DNA of 64,000 nucleotides from Micromonospora cremea (GTDB taxonomy: Bacteria; Actinomycetota; Actinomycetes; Mycobacteriales; Micromonosporaceae): positions 1,489,501-1,553,500 of the forward strand of contig NZ_FSQT01000002.1 in the NCBI RefSeq assembly GCF_900143515.1. The letters run 5' to 3'. The first letter of the stretch is position 1, and each line of letters begins with the position of its first letter. This document shows positions 58,946 to 64,000 of the stretch, piece after piece. Made by a program: the position numbers and the translations under genes. The notes beneath the pieces are model-generated. The model was not told the DNA's origin and ran no database searches. It saw nothing but the letters and a program-made list of their open reading frames with translations.

Positions 58946-59866
58946 TTACTTCTTGGAGATCAGGGCGCGGCCGAAGAAGACGAGGTTGGCCGGGCGCTCG
59001 GCGAGCCGGCGCATCAGGTAGCCGTACCACTCGTCGCCGTAGGGGACGTAGGTGCGCACGGTGTAGCCCTCGTCGACCAGCCGCTTCTGCTCGTCGGGGC
59101 GGATGCCGTAGAGCATCTGGAACTCGAAGCGCTCCGGCCCCCGGTCGAACCAGCGGGCGCGGTCCTCGCCGATGGCGATCATGCGGGGGTCGTGGGTGGC
59201 CAGCATCGGGTAGCCGTCGCCGGACATCAGGATGTTCATGCAGCGGACGTAGGACTTGTCCACCTCGCGGGCCGACTGGTACGCCACCGACTCCGGCTCC
59301 TTGTAGGCGCCCTTGCACAGCCGCACCCGTGACCCGGCCGAGGACAGCTCCCGGCAGTCCGACTCGGTCCGGCGCAGGTACGCCTGGAGCACCGCGCCCG
59401 TCGACGGGAAGTCCTTGCGCAGCTTCTCCAGCACCTCCAGCGTCGAGTCGGTGGTGGTGTGGTCCTCCATGTCCAGGGTGACCGTGGTGCCCGCCGTGTC
59501 GGCGGCCGCGCAGATCGCCCGCGCGTTGTCGTACGCCAGCTGCTCGTCGAACATCTGGCCGAGAGCGGAGAGCTTCACGCTCACCTCGGCGGCCGGGGTC
59601 AGCCCGGCGCCGCCGAGCATCTTCAGCAGCTTCAGGTATTCGTCCCGGGTGGCGGTGGCCTGCTCGGGAGTGACGGTGTCCTCACCGAGGTGGTCGAGGG
59701 TGACCGCCAGACCGTCGTCGACGAGTCCGCGGGTCGCGCGCAACGCGTCGTCGGTGGCGGCGCCGGCGACGAACCGGCGAACGACGTCCCGGGTGAACGG
59801 GGCGGTCGCGACGAGCCGCTCGACCTGGGATGACCGGGAGGCGGCGAGGATGACGGAACGGAGCAT
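58946..59866 (-). CDS. Proline dehydrogenase (single-function)
   Basis: The 306-residue flavoenzyme oxidises proline to pyrroline-5-carboxylate. The beta-alpha barrel blocks are AAEVSVKLSALGQMFDEQLA, VTLDMEDHTTTDSTLEVLEK, LQAYLRRTESDCREL, RVRLCKGAYKEPESVAYQSA and MLATHDPRMIAIGEDRARW. These match the small actinobacterial PRODH. The FAD-contacting and substrate Arg-rich motif QAYLRRT is intact. The ATG at 59866 lies 6 bp after TACGCT, suggesting a leaderless mRNA. No P5C dehydrogenase gene lies beside it, unlike many proline operons. Confidence 0.93.
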   Translation of the reverse strand: MLRSVILAASRSSQVERLVATAPFTRDVVRRFVAGAATDDALRATRGLVDDGLAVTLDHLGEDTVTPEQATATRDEYLKLLKMLGGAGLTPAAEVSVKLSALGQMFDEQLAYDNARAICAAADTAGTTVTLDMEDHTTTDSTLEVLEKLRKDFPSTGAVLQAYLRRTESDCRELSSAGSRVRLCKGAYKEPESVAYQSAREVDKSYVRCMNILMSGDGYPMLATHDPRMIAIGEDRARWFDRGPERFEFQMLYGIRPDEQKRLVDEGYTVRTYVPYGDEWYGYLMRRLAERPANLVFFGRALISKK

Positions 59867-59951
59867 GAGCCGAGCGTAACGCCCCTGCCAGTGCCCCCGC
59901 CGAGGGGCGGCCGGGGCTGCGGCGGTGGCGTCGATCGGCTACAACGATGCC

Positions 59952-60224
59952 GTGGACCAACGCCCCCGCCGCCGGCTCCGGTCGGCCTCCGTGCAGCTCG
60001 GCGCGCTCACCGCTCTCGCGCTCGCCCTCTCCGGCTGCAACATGACCTCGGACGACGATGATGACGACGACTGCGCCCTCGGGCCGGTCGGCGGCGGCGA
60101 CACGGTCGCGCTCGCGATGCGGGTCGCCGACCCGGCCGCCGGCCGCGCCGTCCCGGAGCCGACGGTCGCGGCCCTGCCCGAGCGCGGGGGATTCGGCACC
60201 CACCTCGCCGCCTGCGGCGGCTGA
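59952..60224 (+). CDS. Small Asp-rich lipoprotein
   Basis: The 90-residue protein has a basic N-terminus (RPRRRLRSA), a hydrophobic signal (VQLGALTALALALSG) and a lipobox LSGC, so it is an exported lipoprotein. The mature part starts NMTSDDDDDDDCALGP, a run of seven Asp residues, and contains two more cysteines. GTG 59952 lies 6 bp after TACAAC and is the best leaderless start; GTG 59925 is also in frame. It lies one base before the next gene start. Small lipoproteins beside glutathionylspermidine synthase-like genes recur in bacteria, so the two probably act together. Confidence 0.72.
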   Translation: MDQRPRRRLRSASVQLGALTALALALSGCNMTSDDDDDDDCALGPVGGGDTVALAMRVADPAAGRAVPEPTVAALPERGGFGTHLAACGG

Positions 60225-60225
60225 G

Positions 60226-61392
60226 GTGCGCCGCGAGCAGTTCACGCCACGACCCGACTGGGACGCCACCATCCGGGCTCAGGGGCTGGTCTACGTCGAC
60301 ACCGAGCTACCCGACGGCGGGGTCATGTCGTACTGGGACGAGACCGCCGCGTACGCCTTCGACCTGGACGAGGTGCTGCGACTGGAGGAGGCCACAGAGG
60401 AGCTGCACCGGATGTCGGTCGCCGCCGCCGAGCACGTGGTGGCCCACCGCCGGTACGCCGAGTTCGGCATCCCGGCCTGGGCGGCCGAGGCGGTGGCTCG
60501 CTCGCTGCGCGAGGCGCCACCCACCCTCTACGGGCGCTTCGACCTCGCCTACGACGGCGTCTGGCCGCCGAAGCTGCTGGAGTACAACGCGGACACCCCG
60601 ACCGCGCTGGTCGAGGCGAGCATCATCCAGTGGTACTGGCTGGAGCAGACCCGGCCGGAGCTGGACCAGTGGAACAGCCTGCACGAGCGGCTGGTCGCCG
60701 ACTGGGCGAAGATCGGGGCCGGCCTGCACGACCCCCGCGTGCACGTGCTCTGGTCGAACGAGGAGGAGTCGGGCGAGGACCAGATGACCGCCGGCTACCT
60801 GGCCGAGACCGCCCGGCAGGCCGGCCTGACCGTCGAACTGCTGCCGATCCAGGACATCGGCTGGGACGGCCGGCGCTTCGTCGACGCCGCCGACCGCCCG
60901 GTGACCACCTGCTTCAAGCTCTACCCGTGGGAGTGGATGCTGGCCGAGCCGTACGGGCCGCCCGCCCTGGCCCCGGGCACCCCGACGACCTGGATCGAGC
61001 CGGCCTGGAAGCTGCTGCTGTCCAACAAGGCGCTGCTCGCGGTCCTGTGGGAGCTGTACCCCGGTCACGAGTACCTGCTGCCGGCGTACCTCGACTCGCC
61101 GCGTGACATGCCGGAGTACGTGGCCAAGCCGCTGCTGGGCCGGGAGGGCGGCTCGGTGCGCATCGTCACCCCCGATCAGGAGATCACCAACCCGGGGATC
61201 TACGGCGACGAGGGCTGGTGCTACCAGGAGTTCCGGGCGTTGCCGCAGTTCGATGGCAACCGGATGGTGTTGGGCAGCTGGATCGTCGACGGCGAATCGG
61301 CGGGGGTGGGGGTGCGGGAGAGCGCCAGTCTGATCACCGACGGCTACGCGCGGTTTTTGCCGCACTACATCGACGCGCCGCGCACCCCGTGA
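60226..61392 (+). CDS. Glutathionylspermidine synthase-like ATP-grasp protein
   Basis: The 388-residue protein matches the synthetase half of glutathionylspermidine synthase (YgiC/YjfC-like). Characteristic blocks are AYAFDLDEVLRLEEATEELH, GRFDLAYDGVWPPKLLEYNA, DTPTALVEASIIQWYWLEQ, VTTCFKLYPWEWMLAE, EPAWKLLLSNKALLAVLWEL and GYARFLPHYIDAPRTP. It lacks the amidase half and would ligate an amine to a carboxylate with ATP. Actinomycetes use mycothiol rather than glutathione, so the substrate is likely different. It starts at GTG 60226, one base after the lipoprotein TGA, and is coupled to it. Confidence 0.87.
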   Translation: MRREQFTPRPDWDATIRAQGLVYVDTELPDGGVMSYWDETAAYAFDLDEVLRLEEATEELHRMSVAAAEHVVAHRRYAEFGIPAWAAEAVARSLREAPPTLYGRFDLAYDGVWPPKLLEYNADTPTALVEASIIQWYWLEQTRPELDQWNSLHERLVADWAKIGAGLHDPRVHVLWSNEEESGEDQMTAGYLAETARQAGLTVELLPIQDIGWDGRRFVDAADRPVTTCFKLYPWEWMLAEPYGPPALAPGTPTTWIEPAWKLLLSNKALLAVLWELYPGHEYLLPAYLDSPRDMPEYVAKPLLGREGGSVRIVTPDQEITNPGIYGDEGWCYQEFRALPQFDGNRMVLGSWIVDGESAGVGVRESASLITDGYARFLPHYIDAPRTP

Positions 61393-61410
61393 GTCGTCTA
61401 CCGTTGGGGC

Positions 61411-61998
61411 GTGAACTTCGACGCGTACGCCCGGACCGGCGTTGACCTGGTCAACGCCCGCCTGGACGACCTCGACGACCTGCGGGCCCTCTTCCCCGAC
61501 GAAAACGCCTGGATGCGCGACGAGGTCGCGGACCGGGATGTCGCAATTTTCCGGCGGGCACAGAAGCGGTTGCGCGACGTCTTCGAGTACGGCACTTCGG
61601 GGCGGGACGCCCAGGCGGTGACGGAGCTGAACGCGATGCTCGAGGCGTTCCCGGTCCAGCCGCGCATCTCCGGGCACGACTCCAGCGACTGGCACATGCA
61701 CGTGACCAGCCGGGGCGCGTCGGTCAGCGCCGAATACCTGGCCGGCGCGGTCTGGGGACTGTCGGTCTGGCTCTGCGAGTACGGCAGCGCCCGGTTCGGC
61801 GTCTGCGCCGACGAGCGGTGCGGCAACGTCTACCTGGACACGTCGTCCAACTGCTGCCGGCGGTTCTGCTCCGAGCGCTGCGCCACCCGCTCCCACGTGG
61901 CGGCGCACCGGGCCCGTAAGCGGGCCGCGGTCGGCGAGCAGGTGACGGTCGCCGCACAGCCGACGGCCGGCGCCGACTCGCTCACCCCGGTCAGCTGA
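61411..61998 (+). CDS. CGNR zinc-finger transcriptional regulator-like protein
   Basis: The 195-residue protein has the N-terminal ABATE-like domain (FDAYARTGVDLVNARLDDLD) and a C-terminal CGNR zinc finger: GVCADERCGNVYLDTSSNCC, then RRFCSERCATRSHVAAHRAR. The metal-binding cysteines and CGNR box are intact. These proteins are stress-associated DNA-binding regulators. GTG 61411 lies 6 bp after TACCGT (leaderless). It is 18 bp downstream of the ATP-grasp gene but has its own promoter-like -10. It is convergent with the isomerase-like gene. Confidence 0.87.
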   Translation: MNFDAYARTGVDLVNARLDDLDDLRALFPDENAWMRDEVADRDVAIFRRAQKRLRDVFEYGTSGRDAQAVTELNAMLEAFPVQPRISGHDSSDWHMHVTSRGASVSAEYLAGAVWGLSVWLCEYGSARFGVCADERCGNVYLDTSSNCCRRFCSERCATRSHVAAHRARKRAAVGEQVTVAAQPTAGADSLTPVS

Positions 61999-62037
61999 CG
62001 TCGTACCGGTCGACGCCGCGGCGCCCTCGTCGAGGGG

Positions 62038-62844
62038 TCAGGCGTCGACCGGAGACGGCGCGGTCAGGTGCTGGCGGGCGAACTCCAACGCGGCGCGCAG
62101 GTCCGCCTCGCGCACCGCGCGGCTCTTCGCGCCCCGGGTCGCCACCTCCACCGCGACCGCACCGGTGAAGGCCCGCCCGGCCAGCGAGGAGAGCAGCTCC
62201 CCGCAGGGTTGGGTGCCGCGCCCGGGCACCAGGTGCTCGTCGCGGCCCTCGCCGGTGCCGTCGCCGAGGTGCACGTGGGCCAGCCCTGCGCCCATCCGGT
62301 CGGCCATCTCCAGCGGGTCGCTGTGCGAGGCCGCGCAGTGCGACAGGTCCAGGGTGTACGACGGGTACCCGGTGTCGGTGGGATCCCAGCCGGGCACGTA
62401 CGGGACGAACCGCCGGCCCGCCATCCGCACCGGGTACATGTTCTCCACCGCGAAGCGGAGCCCGGTGAACCGGTCCGCCACGGCGGCGAGCCCCTCGGTG
62501 AACCGGCGCGCGTAGTCGCGCTGCCAGGTGAACGGTGGGTGCACCACGACGGTCGGCGCCCCCAGCGTCTCGGCCAACTCGGCGGCCTTGCGGAGCCGCT
62601 CCCACGGGTCGGGGCTCCACACCCGCTGGGTGACCAGCAGGCAGGGCGCGTGCACCGAGAGCACCGGCACGTCGTAGTGCGTGGAGAGGCCGCGCAGCGC
62701 GCCCGCGTCCTGGCTGACCACGTCGGTCCAGACCATCACCTCGACGCCGTCGTAGCCGAGCGCCGCGGCCAGCTGGAACGCCGCCGCGGTCGGCTCGGGA
62801 AAGACCGACGAGCTGGACAGGAGGACGGGAACGCGGGAAGTCAC
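62038..62844 (-). CDS. Xylose-isomerase-like TIM-barrel protein (sugar phosphate isomerase/epimerase)
   Basis: The 268-residue protein has an AP_endonuc_2-type TIM barrel: [80 protein letters not shown] and [20 protein letters not shown]. The His/Glu/Asp residues of the metal centre (VHAP, VVHPP, FAVENM, LDLSH, VHLGD) are present. Its substrate is unknown. GTG 62844 lies 7 bp after TACCCT, suggesting a leaderless mRNA. It follows the Ppx/GppA gene on the same strand with 77 bp between; the pair is also adjacent in mycobacteria, as I recall. Confidence 0.87.
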   Translation of the reverse strand: MTSRVPVLLSSSSVFPEPTAAAFQLAAALGYDGVEVMVWTDVVSQDAGALRGLSTHYDVPVLSVHAPCLLVTQRVWSPDPWERLRKAAELAETLGAPTVVVHPPFTWQRDYARRFTEGLAAVADRFTGLRFAVENMYPVRMAGRRFVPYVPGWDPTDTGYPSYTLDLSHCAASHSDPLEMADRMGAGLAHVHLGDGTGEGRDEHLVPGRGTQPCGELLSSLAGRAFTGAVAVEVATRGAKSRAVREADLRAALEFARQHLTAPSPVDA

Positions 62845-62921
62845 ATCAGCCAGGGTAGCCCGGCGGCGCCCACACCATCGTGACGAGCGCCGGCAAACCA
62901 CCCGGAACCACCCACCCCGGT

Positions 62922-63866
62922 TTACACCGGTTCGAGTTGATCGAGCCGGCGGAGGATGACCCCCTCCCGCAGCGCCCAGGGGCAGATGTCCAGCGACTCC
63001 AGATCCAGACGGCGCATCACCGCCTCGGCGACCACCGCGCCGGCCAGCAGCTGGTGGGCCCGGCCCGCGCTGACCCCTTCCAGCTCCATCAGTTGGGCCG
63101 GCGGAATGTGCCGGATGAAGCCGATGACCTGCCGCAACCCGGCGCGGGTCAGACTGCGCCGCGTCCAGAGCCCGGCCCCGGACGGCGCCGCCCCGGCCAG
63201 CCGGGCCAGGGTGCGGAACGTCTTCGAGGTGCCCACCGCCCGGTCCCAGCCGACCTCGGTCATCTGGTCGATCACCTTGTCCAGCCGGCCGTTCACGTAC
63301 TCCCGCAGCTTGTCGACGGCCTCCGCGGACGGCGGTGCCGCGCTGGTCGGGTCGACCCGCAGCCGCTCCCGGGTCAGCCGGCCGGCGCCGAGTGGCAGCG
63401 AGATCGCGGCGTCCGGGTCCTCGTCGATCCCGGCGGCGACCTCCAGCGAGCCGCCCCCGATGTCCAGCACCAGCAGCCGCCCCGCCGACCAGCCGAACCA
63501 GCGCCGCACGGCCAGGAAGGTCATCCGCGCCTCGTCCGCACCGGAGAGCACCGCCAGACGTACGCCGGTCTCGTCGCGGACCCGGGCCAGCACCTCGGCC
63601 GCGTTGGTGGCGTCCCGAACCGCGGACGTGGCGAACGCGATCAGGTCGTCGGCCTCCAGCCCGGCCGCCGCCGCCTTCGCCATGCCGACCGCCTTGACCA
63701 GACCGTCCGCGCCCGCGTCGGTCAGCGCTCCGTCGGGGCCGATCTGCTCGGCCAGCCGGAGCACCACCTTCTCCGAGTGCGCCGGCCACGGGTGCGCGCC
63801 GTGGTGCGCGTCCACCACCAGCAGGTGCACCGTGTTGGATCCGACGTCGAGGACACCCAGTCGCAT
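62922..63866 (-). CDS. Ppx/GppA family exopolyphosphatase-like protein
   Basis: The 314-residue protein has the actin-like ATPase fold of exopolyphosphatases. [20 protein letters not shown] is the first phosphate loop, followed by [40 protein letters not shown] and [20 protein letters not shown] (second phosphate loop). The usual catalytic Glu in ATxAxRxAxN followed by SGxEEA is here SGADEA. It lacks the C-terminal HD domain of larger Ppx proteins, as in short actinobacterial forms, which mainly act on short polyphosphates or (p)ppGpp. ATG 63866 lies 7 bp after TAGGGT (leaderless). Confidence 0.9.
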   Translation of the reverse strand: MRLGVLDVGSNTVHLLVVDAHHGAHPWPAHSEKVVLRLAEQIGPDGALTDAGADGLVKAVGMAKAAAAGLEADDLIAFATSAVRDATNAAEVLARVRDETGVRLAVLSGADEARMTFLAVRRWFGWSAGRLLVLDIGGGSLEVAAGIDEDPDAAISLPLGAGRLTRERLRVDPTSAAPPSAEAVDKLREYVNGRLDKVIDQMTEVGWDRAVGTSKTFRTLARLAGAAPSGAGLWTRRSLTRAGLRQVIGFIRHIPPAQLMELEGVSAGRAHQLLAGAVVAEAVMRRLDLESLDICPWALREGVILRRLDQLEPV

Positions 63867-63940
63867 GGTGAGAACCCTAGGTGCAAGAGGTTTGCGCGGC
63901 TCGCCGGCCCGCGAAGGGGACCGCGCGTAGGCTGGGCCGG

Positions 63941-64000
63941 GTGACGATGGAGCTCCGCGTACTGGTGGACGATCCGGGTGACCCGCGCAGCCGCGAGGTG
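63941..64000 (+). CDS. 5' end of a gene cut by the window edge
   Basis: A GTG at 63941 lies 7 bp after TAGGCT (63928-63933), the same leaderless pattern seen at many genes here. The visible 20 residues include [18 protein letters not shown], an acidic cytoplasmic-looking start. Too little is visible to name a family. It diverges from the Ppx/GppA gene. Confidence 0.5.
   Translation, partial: MTMELRVLVDDPGDPRSREV

Noticed and set aside
1..64000. CRISPR arrays, rRNA or tRNA genes, replication origin
   Set aside because: I saw no regularly spaced direct repeats, no cloverleaf with a TTCGA arm and CCA-compatible acceptor, no rRNA-like conserved block and no DnaA-box cluster by reading both strands; small tRNAs could still escape visual reading.

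Overview
The window is high-GC actinobacterial chromosome. Dense genes in overlapping operons, many GTG starts, a Rex repressor, a BldN-type sporulation sigma factor with its RsbN-type anti-sigma factor and a bS22 ribosomal peptide point to a filamentous, sporulating actinomycete. Micromonospora or a close relative is my best guess; this is recognition from gene content, not a database match.

1-9 kb is accessory. Small stress or regulatory genes (YciI-like, DinB-like, LiaF-like, PadR plus a membrane partner) lead into a vestigial integrated element of about 5.8 kb (2988-8783). The element is bounded by 36-bp direct repeats. The right repeat is the 3' end of a small Smr-domain gene, and the left repeat is a displaced copy of that gene's last codons. 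Next to the left repeat lies a broken tyrosine recombinase. The interior holds a TetR fragment, an ltrA gene split by an IS3-family insertion whose own transposase is frameshifted, a decayed DHFR-like gene, a DUF6188-like gene and two genes of unknown function.

9-34 kb is metabolic and secretory. It has a TPR protein, a ROK-family sugar kinase, an ABC-F ATPase and a BON-methyltransferase fusion. An arabinan/arabino-oligosaccharide locus follows: a LacI regulator with tandem operators, a GH51 arabinofuranosidase, a sugar ABC importer without its ATPase, and a GH43 lipoprotein. After it come an amino-acid permease, a secreted family-10-like glycosyl hydrolase, a prokaryotic phospholipase A2, a cyclase/NB-ARC regulator, a membrane-anchored transglycosylase-like protein, a double-GNAT acetyltransferase and a large ExeM-type secreted nuclease.

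34-52 kb is a conserved core: hemB, a fused methyltransferase/hemD, hemC, hemA and rex in one overlapping operon with a Rex-like operator in its promoter; a two-component system; a glutaredoxin-like protein and an acyl-CoA synthetase; then bldN-rsbN, a HAD phosphatase, a lysophospholipid acyltransferase, an epimerase, bS22 and a small excisionase-type DNA-binding protein. From memory, gene order resembles the Mycobacterium tuberculosis Rv0496-Rv0512 region and the Streptomyces hem-rex-bldN region.

52-64 kb holds a MacAB-like efflux operon with a membrane-anchored gluzincin peptidase beside it, a TetR/hydrolase/YrdB operon with a visible promoter and operator, proline dehydrogenase, a lipoprotein/ATP-grasp pair, a CGNR zinc-finger regulator, a TIM-barrel isomerase-like protein, a Ppx/GppA phosphatase and the start of one more gene cut by the window end.

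Recurrent features are a -10 hexamer 6-7 bp before the start codon (leaderless mRNAs) and long hairpins between convergent genes.
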